DNA of 7,754 nucleotides, from contig JBGPIT010000248.1 in assembly GCA_041485125.1 (NCBI GenBank), forward strand, positions 1 to 7,754, in the 5' to 3' direction. Both the position numbers and the translations under genes were made by a program. Positions 1-5,304 of this stretch are shown here, one piece after another; the first letter of the stretch is position 1; every line of letters begins with the position of its first letter. The notes below the pieces were generated by a model. The model was not told the origin of the DNA and made no database searches. It saw nothing but the letters and a program-made list of their open reading frames with translations. The DNA comes from JBGPIT01 sp041485125. GTDB taxonomy: Bacteria > Desulfobacterota > Binatia > UTPRO1.

Positions 1-1187
1 CCGAAGGTGTTCATCGCGCCGCTCACCACACCCGCGTGTCGGCCGCCGATCTCGAGGCAGACCGCCCAGGCGGGTGCGACGCCGAGCGCGGCGAGCCCCG
101 CCGCCGCGGCGAGGAAGAGCGCGGAGTGCAGCGCGTTCGCGCTCACGACGGCGAGGACGATCGCGCCCGCCGCGAGCGGCAGGCCGATCACGCCTGGCGT
201 GCGCCTGCCGGCGCGGGCGCCCCAGCGGCGCGTGAGGTGATCACTGATCCAACCGCCGGCGCACACGCCGATGCCGATCGCGACGAGCGGCAGCGCGGCG
301 AGCCAGCCGACCTGTTTCAGATCGAAGCCGCGCGCGCGAAGCAGGTAGGTCGGCAGCCAGGTGAGATAGAAATACCAACCGTAGATCACGCCGGCGTACA
401 TGCCGCAGAGGGCGATCAGCGTCCGGTTGGTGGCGAGCCGCGCCCAGGGAACACGCGCGTGGTCGCCGTGCGGCGCCGGGCCGTGGGCGGCGCGCGAAGC
501 GGACGCGACGCTGCTCGGCGCCGCGTCGAGACGTGTGGGCGCCGCGCTCGCGCCGGCGACGCCGCCCGCGATCACCTGCAGCTCGGCGTCGTTCACGCCG
601 GGATGCTGGTGCGGGTCGTCGCGGAACCAACGCCACCATGCGGATGCCCACACGAGGCCGACGCAACCGAAGAGCGCGAAGACGTGGCGCCACGTCATCA
701 CGCCGAGCAGGCTCACGACGAGCGGCTGCGTCGCCGCGCCGCCGAACGCGCCCGTCATGATCGCGAGGCCGAATGCCCGGCCGCGCTCGCCGTACGGTAG
801 CCAGCGCGCGTAGACGCGCGCGGTCGCCGGGAACGTGCCGGCCTCGCCGATGCCGAAGAGCAGCCGGAGCGCGAGCAGCGACGTGAAGCCGGTGGCGAGA
901 CCGGTCGCCGCGGTCAGCGCCGACCACCAGATCACGATGCGGGTCAACGTGACGCGCGCGCCGTAGCGGTCGGCGAGCCAGCCGCTCGGCACCTCGAAGA
1001 GCGCGTAGGCGAAGGTGAAGGCGCTGAAGACGAAGCCCATCTGCACGTCGCTCAGGCCGAGGTCGGCTTTCATCGCCGGTGCCGCGGTCGCGATGCACAC
1101 GCGGTCGAGGTAGGCGACGGCGATCAGCGCGAGCGTGAAGGCGGCGACGCGGTGTCGGACGTTGCTGGGAGCTCCGGTGGGCGTCAC
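1..1187 (-). CDS. MFS transporter, anion:cation symporter (ACS)-like, C-terminally truncated by window edge
   Basis: This is an inner-membrane secondary transporter of the major facilitator superfamily. Translating the minus strand from a GTG at 1187 gives 395 residues with no stop before the window start, so the last helices lie outside. Residues 14-35 form TM1. The MFS loop 2-3 signature GWLADRYGAR lies at 69-78, RLLFGIGEAGTFPA at 108-121 is typical of the ACS family, and a second signature-like loop GGWISDHLTRRWG lies at 311-323. The central cytoplasmic loop (about 187-255) begins FRDDPHQHP, as in many ACS members, and is rich in Ala, Pro and Ser. Known ACS substrates are organic anions such as hexuronates, tartrate or phthalate; the substrate here cannot be read. 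The GTG start is chosen because the hydrophobic reading begins just after it and no ATG lies closely upstream in frame; no clear Shine-Dalgarno precedes it. A longer frame at 241-1227 on the same strand is an arginine-rich shadow. Confidence 0.88.
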   Translation of the reverse strand, partial: MTPTGAPSNVRHRVAAFTLALIAVAYLDRVCIATAAPAMKADLGLSDVQMGFVFSAFTFAYALFEVPSGWLADRYGARVTLTRIVIWWSALTAATGLATGFTSLLALRLLFGIGEAGTFPATARVYARWLPYGERGRAFGLAIMTGAFGGAATQPLVVSLLGVMTWRHVFALFGCVGLVWASAWWRWFRDDPHQHPGVNDAELQVIAGGVAGASAAPTRLDAAPSSVASASRAAHGPAPHGDHARVPWARLATNRTLIALCGMYAGVIYGWYFYLTWLPTYLLRARGFDLKQVGWLAALPLVAIGIGVCAGGWISDHLTRRWGARAGRRTPGVIGLPLAAGAIVLAVVSANALHSALFLAAAAGLAALGVAPAWAVCLEIGGRHAGVVSGAMNTF

Positions 1188-1269
1188 GCGGGCCGGCCGT
1201 ATATCCGAGATCGTCTGGGGGCACCATTGCGTGCTGGTACGAATGCCGCGCCTCGCGTACAGGGGCACG

Positions 1270-2490
1270 ATGCCCGCGCCCGTCGCCGGCGCCGACGCAC
1301 CGGTGCTCGAGCCCGCCGATTACTGGAACGCGCTGATCGCGAGCTTCCTCGGCTGGACGCTCGACGCGTTCGACTTCTTCCTGCTCGTCTTCGTCCTGCC
1401 GACGGTCGCTGCCGAGTTCGGCAAGGACGTCTCGGCCCTGGCGCTCGCGATCACGGTGACCCTGGCGTTCCGGCCGGTCGGCGCGCTCCTCTTCGGCATG
1501 CTCGCCGACCGCTACGGGCGCCGGATTCCGCTGATGATCGACCTCGTCTTCTACTCGATCGTCGAGGTGCTCTCGGGTCTCGCGCCGACCTACATGAGCT
1601 TCCTCGTTCTGCGCGCGCTCTTCGGCATCGGCATGGGCGGCGAGTGGGGCGTCGGCGCCTCGCTCGCGATGGAGCAGGTGCCGGCGCGCTGGCGCGGACT
1701 TCTATCGGGCGTGCTGCAGGAGGGCTACGCGGTGGGATACCTGCTCGCGGCGTGCTGCTACTTCTTCATCTTCCCGCGCTGGGGCTGGCGGCCGATGTTC
1801 TTCGTCGGCGGCCTGCCGGCGCTCCTCGCGCTCTTCGTCCGCATGCGGGTGAAGGAGTCTGCCGTGTGGCAGAAAACGCGGCACACGACGTGGCGCGACC
1901 TCGCGCGCGCGATCGTCGCGCAGTGGCGGCTCTTCCTCTATCTCACCGCGCTGATGACGATGATGGCCTTCGCCTCGCACGGGACGCAGGACATGTACCC
2001 GACGTTTCTCAAGCTCGAGCGCGGGTTCTCGCCGCAGGAGGTCGCGAAGATCGCGATCATCTACAACATCGGCGCGCTGATCGGCGGCATCGTGTACGGC
2101 TACTTCTCGGACGTGATCGGACGGCGCCGCGCGATGATCATTGCGCTCGCGATCGCGATGCTGACGATTCCGCTCTGGGCCTACGCGCCGAGCACGCCGC
2201 TCCTGATCGCCGGTGCGTTCCTGATGCAGTTCATGGTGCAAGGCGCGTGGGGCGTGATTCCCGCGCACCTGAGCGAGCTCTCGCCCGACTCGGTCCGCGG
2301 CTTCTTGCCGGGGTTCGCCTACCAGTGCGGCGTGCTCCTCGCCGGCAGCGTCGTCTACATCGAGGCGGCGTTCGGCGAGCGGACGTCGTACGCCAACGCG
2401 ATGGCGCTCACGGCGCTGACGGTCTTCGCGATGGGCATCCTCGTCATCGCGTTCGGCGACGAGCGGAAGGGCGGGGTGTTCGGGGCGTGA
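1270..2490 (+). CDS. MFS transporter, SHS family (sialate/lactate:H+ symporter-like)
   Basis: A 406-residue, twelve-helix proton symporter, probably for monocarboxylates or a related organic acid. TM1 spans about 24-45 and contains LDAFDFFLL. A perfect MFS loop 2-3 motif, GMLADRYGRR, lies at 76-85 and its second-half counterpart GYFSDVIGRR at 277-286. FGIGMGGEWGVGAS (118-131) is typical of SHS/NanT/JEN1 relatives. At 236-245, in or at the end of TM7, SHGTQDMYPT matches the yeast lactate permease Jen1 motif Nxx[S/T]Hx[S/T]QDxxxT except that the leading Asn is Ala233. The start is ATG 1270, preceded by AGGGG at 1261-1265. The frame stays open upstream to an ATG at 1135, but that stretch runs into the divergent gene and is neither hydrophobic nor family-like. 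ATG 1243 is a weaker alternative. The gene is divergent from the ACS-type transporter and convergent with the crotonase gene downstream. The family call is firm; the substrate is inferred. Confidence 0.9.
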   Translation: MPAPVAGADAPVLEPADYWNALIASFLGWTLDAFDFFLLVFVLPTVAAEFGKDVSALALAITVTLAFRPVGALLFGMLADRYGRRIPLMIDLVFYSIVEVLSGLAPTYMSFLVLRALFGIGMGGEWGVGASLAMEQVPARWRGLLSGVLQEGYAVGYLLAACCYFFIFPRWGWRPMFFVGGLPALLALFVRMRVKESAVWQKTRHTTWRDLARAIVAQWRLFLYLTALMTMMAFASHGTQDMYPTFLKLERGFSPQEVAKIAIIYNIGALIGGIVYGYFSDVIGRRRAMIIALAIAMLTIPLWAYAPSTPLLIAGAFLMQFMVQGAWGVIPAHLSELSPDSVRGFLPGFAYQCGVLLAGSVVYIEAAFGERTSYANAMALTALTVFAMGILVIAFGDERKGGVFGA

Positions 2491-2504
2491 CGGCTCCCGT
2501 CACG
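2486..2504. terminator. Hairpin at the convergent gene junction, possible bidirectional terminator
   Basis: CGTGACGG (2486-2493) and CCGTCACG (2497-2504) form a perfect 8-bp stem around a CTC loop. It overlaps the TGA of the SHS transporter (2488-2490) and lies 4 bp from the stop of the convergent crotonase gene, where a shared terminator is expected. Neither strand has a U-tract, so it is not a textbook intrinsic terminator. Confidence 0.4.
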
Positions 2505-2508
2505 ATGC

Positions 2509-3276
2509 TCACTTGAACGATCCGTGCCGACCCGCGCCCTTTGCGAAGCGCTCGGCGCCGACGAGCGTCTCGCCCGACGCAACCACCTCCATGCCCCGCC
2601 GCGTCTCGGCGACCAGCGCCGCGTCGAGCTCGAGATTCCATTGCTCGTACGACGACAGACGATCGCCGCGCAGGCAGTGCTGCGGAAAGCGCGCGAGGTC
2701 GCTGGCGAGCGCGACCGCGGTGGTCAGCGCCTCGCCTTTGCGCACCAGACGGTTGGCGAGGCCGAAGCGCAAGGCTTCCTCTCCCGACACGGGCCGGCCG
2801 GTGAGAATCATGTCGAGGGCGCGGCTGTGGCCGATGAGACGCGGGAGCCGGATCGTGCCGCCGTCGATCAGGGGCACGCCCCAGCGCCGGCAGAAGACGC
2901 CGAAGACCGCGTCCTCCGCGGCGATGCGGAGATCGCACCAGAGCGCGAGCTCGAGACCGCCCGCGACCGCGTAGCCCTCGACGGCCGCGATCACCGGCTT
3001 CGAGAGCAGCATGCGCGACGGGCCCATCGGCCCATCGCCGTCCTCCGCGACCCGGTTGCCGCGGCCTTGCGCGAAGCTCTTCAAGTCGGCGCCGGCGCAG
3101 AAGGTGCCGTCGCTGCCGGTGAAGACGGCGACGCTCAGCGACGCGTCGGCGTCGAAGCGGCGGAACGCCTCGGCGAGCGCGGCTGCCGTCGGTCCGTCGA
3201 CGGCGTTCCGCGCCTCGGGACGATTGATGGTGACGGTCGCGACCGGACCGTCGATTGCGTAGAGGACGTTCGCCAT
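2509..3276 (-). CDS. Crotonase/enoyl-CoA hydratase-family protein with atypical active site
   Basis: A cytoplasmic protein of 255 residues, normal for the crotonase fold, acting on acyl-CoA thioesters. The N-terminal strand reads VATVTINRPEARNAV (12-26). The CoA/oxyanion-hole segment CAGADLK lies at 60-66, followed by KPVIAAVEGYAVAGGLELAL, whose Gly106-Gly107 form the second oxyanion element. Aligned by eye with rat mitochondrial enoyl-CoA hydratase, the Glu144 position is Cys129 (FGVFCRRWG) and the Glu164 position is Asp155 (RALDMILTG). An aspartate, Asp138, sits nearby in PLIDGG. It may therefore not be a conventional hydratase; isomerase, hydrolase or other crotonase chemistry is possible. 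This FCRRWGVPLIDGG pattern resembles a recurrent subfamily (from memory), so it is probably functional. The start is ATG 3276, with AGGTG at 3281-3285 overlapping the upstream HAD stop codon. It is last in a three-gene operon. Fold confidence is high, reaction confidence low. Confidence 0.92.
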   Translation of the reverse strand: MANVLYAIDGPVATVTINRPEARNAVDGPTAAALAEAFRRFDADASLSVAVFTGSDGTFCAGADLKSFAQGRGNRVAEDGDGPMGPSRMLLSKPVIAAVEGYAVAGGLELALWCDLRIAAEDAVFGVFCRRWGVPLIDGGTIRLPRLIGHSRALDMILTGRPVSGEEALRFGLANRLVRKGEALTTAVALASDLARFPQHCLRGDRLSSYEQWNLELDAALVAETRRGMEVVASGETLVGAERFAKGAGRHGSFK

Positions 3277-3280
3277 GGTT

Positions 3281-3285
3281 CACCT
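3281..3285 (-). promoter_or_regulatory. Shine-Dalgarno overlapping the upstream HAD stop codon
   Basis: The minus strand reads TAG-GTGAACC-ATG from 3286 to 3274. The HAD stop codon TAG (3286-3284) supplies the first bases of the AGGTG ribosome-binding site of the crotonase, leaving only 7 nt between the two reading frames. This implies one mRNA and probably coupled translation. Confidence 0.6.
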
Positions 3286-3970
3286 ATACCCGTGTCGGGG
3301 GCTTCGCGGCGGCGATCGCGTCCAGCACCTCGAGCACGCGCGCGGTGTCGTCGTAACGTAAGGTCTGCCAGCCGAACGCGCGCGCAATCTTCAGATTGGC
3401 GCCGATGTCGTCGAGGAAGAAGAGGGCGTCGTGCGGCAGACCGAGCCGATCGCGCGTCACCTCGTAGATCGCCGGCTCGGGTTTGCGCGCGCCGACCTCG
3501 CACGAGTCGATCACGACGTCGAAGAGCGCGTCGACGTCGATGAGCGTGCGCCATTCGTCGCGCCACTCGCGGATGTTGTTGGTGAGCAGCGCGGTCGGCA
3601 TGCGCGCGTGCAGGCGCGCCGCCGCGTCGACGATCTCTGGACGCAGTCGCTCACGCCCCGACTCGCCGGTGTTCTGCATGAAGTTCCGCGCGTCCTGCGC
3701 CGACAGCGTGACGCCGTGCTCGGCGGTGCGCGCGCGCAGGCGTACGACGAAGTCGTCGAAGGTGCAGGTGCCGCGCTCGACGTCGCACCAGAGGCCGGTC
3801 TCGTGGTGGAAGAGCTCGCGGCGGATCGTCGTCCACGCCTCGGACGGTACGCCGTGCCGCTCCCCGAAGCTCGCCACCGCCTCGACGCCACCGGCGAGAA
3901 AGACGCCGCCGAGATCGAAGACGGCAGCGTGGATGCGCGAAGGGTCGATGCCGTGAACGAGCACGCTCAC
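3284..3970 (-). CDS. HAD-family hydrolase (epoxide-hydrolase N-domain / ACAD10 HAD-like phosphatase)
   Basis: A 228-residue soluble protein of haloacid dehalogenase subfamily IA. Motif I is FDLGGVF with nucleophile Asp19. Motif II is ALLTNN with Thr130. Motif III is ARKPEPAIY with Lys163. Motif IV is FFLDDIGANL with Asp187-Asp188. The cap domain occupies about residues 30-110. The spacing and the ARKPEPxIY...FLDDIxxNL block resemble the phosphatase-like N-terminal domain of soluble epoxide hydrolase and the HAD domain of ACAD10. In motif I the second Asp typical of phosphatases (DxD) is Gly21, as in several members of this branch such as YihX. The likely role is hydrolysis of a small phosphorylated metabolite; the substrate cannot be read. 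The start is GTG 3970, which overlaps the TGA of the upstream small membrane protein gene by 4 nt (GTGA). No good separate Shine-Dalgarno is visible, which fits translational coupling. The downstream partner is a crotonase, suggesting an acyl-CoA-linked role. Confidence 0.9.
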   Translation of the reverse strand: MSVLVHGIDPSRIHAAVFDLGGVFLAGGVEAVASFGERHGVPSEAWTTIRRELFHHETGLWCDVERGTCTFDDFVVRLRARTAEHGVTLSAQDARNFMQNTGESGRERLRPEIVDAAARLHARMPTALLTNNIREWRDEWRTLIDVDALFDVVIDSCEVGARKPEPAIYEVTRDRLGLPHDALFFLDDIGANLKIARAFGWQTLRYDDTARVLEVLDAIAAAKPPTRV

Positions 3971-4164
3971 GACCGTTCGAGCGCGCGCACGTAACGGCGA
4001 AGGTACGCCGCGAACGCCAACGCGCCGGCGGCGGCCGCGACGCTCCAGACGAGCGAGAAAAGATCACCCGACGCGCCGTAGTCGCGCAGCTCCCAGAGCG
4101 CGAAGAAGGCGAAGAACGCGATCGCGGTGCCGATCAGGATCTTGTGCGCGGTCGGGACGGACAC
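3967..4164 (-). CDS. Small two-helix membrane protein, hypothetical
   Basis: A 65-residue protein that I do not recognise. It has a short basic N-terminus, a first hydrophobic helix at about 9-26 (LIGTAIAFFAFFALWELRDY region), a loop with YGASGD, a second helix at about 35-55, and a basic tail (RRYVRALERS). The start is GTG 4164, the only candidate because an in-frame TAG lies 12 nt upstream. AGGA at 4172-4175 is a plausible ribosome-binding site 7 nt before it. Its TGA overlaps the HAD start by 4 nt (GTGA), and the crotonase gene follows 7 nt after the HAD gene, so it heads a three-gene operon. The hydrophobic reading, start context and coupling all argue for a real gene. Function is unknown; a membrane anchor or partner for the enzymes encoded behind it is only a guess. 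Confidence 0.7.
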   Translation of the reverse strand: MSVPTAHKILIGTAIAFFAFFALWELRDYGASGDLFSLVWSVAAAAGALAFAAYLRRYVRALERS

Positions 4165-4202
4165 CGGTCCGTCCTAGCGAGCAGTCGAAGGCGTGTCCAT
4201 CG

Positions 4203-4216
4203 CGGCCGCGCGGCCG
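4203..4216. repeat. 14-bp perfect palindrome upstream of the small membrane protein operon
   Basis: CGGCCGCGCGGCCG is its own reverse complement and lies in the 158-bp divergent intergenic region, 39 bp from the GTG of the minus-strand operon. It could be an operator. It contains only G and C, so chance is a serious alternative in this genome. Confidence 0.35.
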
Positions 4217-4238
4217 ATCGTTGCTCGGCGCGCTCTCC

Positions 4239-4267
4239 TTGCCGTGGCGGAGCGGGAATCGTATTCA
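4239..4267 (+). promoter_or_regulatory. Candidate sigma70-type promoter for the dienoyl-CoA isomerase gene
   Basis: TTGCCG (4239-4244) and TATTCA (4262-4267) are separated by 17 bp, and transcription would begin near 4274, about 50 nt before the start codon. Matches to the -35 and -10 consensus are 4/6 and 3/6, so the call is tentative. The relatively A/T-rich GAATCGTATTCAA patch is unusual for this stretch. Confidence 0.35.
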
Positions 4268-4268
4268 A

Positions 4269-4280
4269 CGCCCGCGGGCG
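4269..4280. repeat. 12-bp palindrome just after the candidate -10 element
   Basis: CGCCCGCGGGCG is a perfect palindrome covering the expected transcription start of the dienoyl-CoA isomerase gene, where a repressor operator would be effective. It is pure G/C, so chance occurrence cannot be excluded. Confidence 0.3.
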
Positions 4281-4309
4281 CGCCGCCATAGCGGCCCCGC
4301 AAGCCATCC

Positions 4310-4315
4310 AGGAGG
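4310..4315 (+). promoter_or_regulatory. Ribosome-binding site deciding the start of the dienoyl-CoA isomerase gene
   Basis: A perfect AGGAGG lies 7 nt before ATG 4323. It fixes that codon as the start and rules out the longer in-frame reading from ATG 4221, which has no such site and adds a non-conserved arginine-rich stretch. Confidence 0.85.
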
Positions 4316-4322
4316 AACCACG

Positions 4323-5135
4323 ATGCCGTCCTACGAAGTCTTCGCGATCGAACGCAGCGAGCACGTCGGCACGCTCTGGCTCTCGAACCCCGAGCGGCGG
4401 AACGCGATGGGGCCGGCATTCTGGAACGAGCTGCCGAAGGCGATGGAGGAGCTCGGCGCCGACGATCAGGTACGCGCGATCGTCATCGCGGCGCGCGGGC
4501 CGCACTTCACCGTCGGTCTCGATCTAAAATCGATGGGCGGCTCGATCGCCGAGGGCGGTAGCGGCGTCGCGGCGCGCCGGCGGCTGCTCGACGAGATCCT
4601 GCGGCTGCAGGGCTCGATCACCGCCGTGGCGCAGTGTCCGAAGCCGGTGATCGCGGCGGTGCACGGCTACTGCATCGGCGGCGGCATCGACCTCATCACC
4701 GCCTGCGACGTCCGCGTCTGCGCCGCCGACACGATCTTCAGCGTGCGCGAGACGCGCATGGCGATGGTGGCCGACGTCGGCACCTTGCAGCGTTTGCCGG
4801 GGATCATCGGCAAGGGCCACGTCGCCGAGCTCGCGTACAGCGGCGACGACATCGACGCCGCGCGCGCGCAAGAGATCGCGCTCGTGAACCACGTCTATCC
4901 CGACCAGGCCCAGACGCTCGACGCCGCGCAGGCGCTCGCCGGCCGCATCGCCGCCAACTCCCCGCTCGCCGTCACCGGCACGAAGAAGGTGCTCGCGTAC
5001 TGCGAGAACAAGAGCATCGAGGACGGCCTCGAGTACGTCGCCGCCTGGAACGCCGCCTTCGTCGCCAGCGACGATCTCCGCGAAGCGGTGATGGCCTTCT
5101 TCGAAAAACGCCCGCCCAAGTACGCCGGCCGCTGA
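4323..5135 (+). CDS. Delta(3,5)-delta(2,4)-dienoyl-CoA isomerase (ECH1-like crotonase)
   Basis: A 270-residue crotonase-fold enzyme that would move the double bonds of 3,5-dienoyl-CoA to 2,4-dienoyl-CoA, an auxiliary beta-oxidation step for fatty acids with odd-numbered double bonds. The call rests on the catalytic residues. Mammalian ECH1 uses Asp176, Glu196 and Asp204; here the equivalents are Asp123 (GYCIGGGIDLITACD), Glu143 (SVRETRMAMVADVGTLQRLP) and Asp151, with the Glu-to-Asp spacing of eight residues preserved. The oxyanion elements are VGLDLKS (64-70) and Gly120-Gly121. The C-terminal AWNAAFVASDDLREAVMAFFEKRPP also matches the family. Length equals the mammalian enzyme without its targeting peptide. 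The start is ATG 4323 behind AGGAGG. It is divergent from the membrane protein-HAD-crotonase operon, so two different crotonases flank one control region. In bacteria such proteins are often labelled just enoyl-CoA hydratase. Confidence 0.93.
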   Translation: MPSYEVFAIERSEHVGTLWLSNPERRNAMGPAFWNELPKAMEELGADDQVRAIVIAARGPHFTVGLDLKSMGGSIAEGGSGVAARRRLLDEILRLQGSITAVAQCPKPVIAAVHGYCIGGGIDLITACDVRVCAADTIFSVRETRMAMVADVGTLQRLPGIIGKGHVAELAYSGDDIDAARAQEIALVNHVYPDQAQTLDAAQALAGRIAANSPLAVTGTKKVLAYCENKSIEDGLEYVAAWNAAFVASDDLREAVMAFFEKRPPKYAGR

Positions 5136-5158
5136 CGCCGGCCGCGCGCGAAGCGGAT

Positions 5159-5181
5159 AGTGGGGGCGAGTAGCCCCCACT
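5159..5181 (+). terminator. Strong hairpin after the dienoyl-CoA isomerase gene
   Basis: AGTGGGGGC (5159-5167) and GCCCCCACT (5173-5181) form a perfect 9-bp stem with a GAGTA loop, 23 nt past the stop codon. The position suits a transcription terminator or 3'-end stabiliser. No U-run follows, so it is not canonical and may need Rho or act only as an RNA end block. Confidence 0.5.
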
Positions 5182-5241
5182 GCCACCAGGCGAATGGCGC
5201 TTCCGCTCGCGCCCGGGTTTGTGCGACACTGCCGCGGCATG

Positions 5242-5275
5242 TGAACGGCGCCCGCGCCGGTTCAGGCGCGGGCGC
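5242..5275 (+). promoter_or_regulatory. Overlapping alternative hairpins in the glpX leader
   Basis: GCGCCCGCGCC (5248-5258) and GGCGCGGGCGC (5265-5275) form a perfect 11-bp stem with a 6-nt loop, GGTTCA. The same left arm can instead fold inside TGAAC (5242-5246) pairing GTTCA (5260-5264), continued by GGCG (5247-5250) with CGCC (5255-5258) and one bulged G. The two folds exclude each other and end 15 nt before the glpX ribosome-binding site. This could be a leader switch or simply a structured GC-rich spacer; no U-tract follows. Confidence 0.4.
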
Positions 5276-5304
5276 ATTCATCGCACTTCGAGGAGGACGT
5301 CCCG

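Noticed and set aside
36..800. 254-codon plus-strand frame antisense to the ACS-type transporter
   Set aside because: A GC-bias shadow: Arg/Ala/Glu-rich, no ribosome-binding site, no recognisable domain, fully opposite a clear gene.
241..1227. 328-codon minus-strand reading frame starting ATG 1227
   Set aside because: It is one frame off the ACS-type transporter on the same strand and translates to an arginine-rich, low-complexity protein, while the true frame (GTG 1187) gives transmembrane helices and MFS motifs.
1135..1269. Longer N-terminus for the SHS transporter from ATG 1135
   Set aside because: It would overlap the divergent ACS-type gene, has no family-like sequence, and a ribosome-binding site directly precedes ATG 1270.
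1152..2516. 454-codon plus-strand frame running through the SHS transporter
   Set aside because: Longer than the true gene but composed of Arg/Ala/Asp-rich sequence with no hydrophobic segments; high third-position GC keeps the alternate frame free of stops.
2524..3543. 339-codon plus-strand frame opposite the crotonase and HAD genes
   Set aside because: Arginine-rich antisense shadow covering two well-supported genes; no domain or start signal.
4221..4322. Longer N-terminus for the dienoyl-CoA isomerase
   Set aside because: Extra residues are non-conserved and arginine-rich; perfect AGGAGG sits before ATG 4323, and the extension would cover the candidate promoter.
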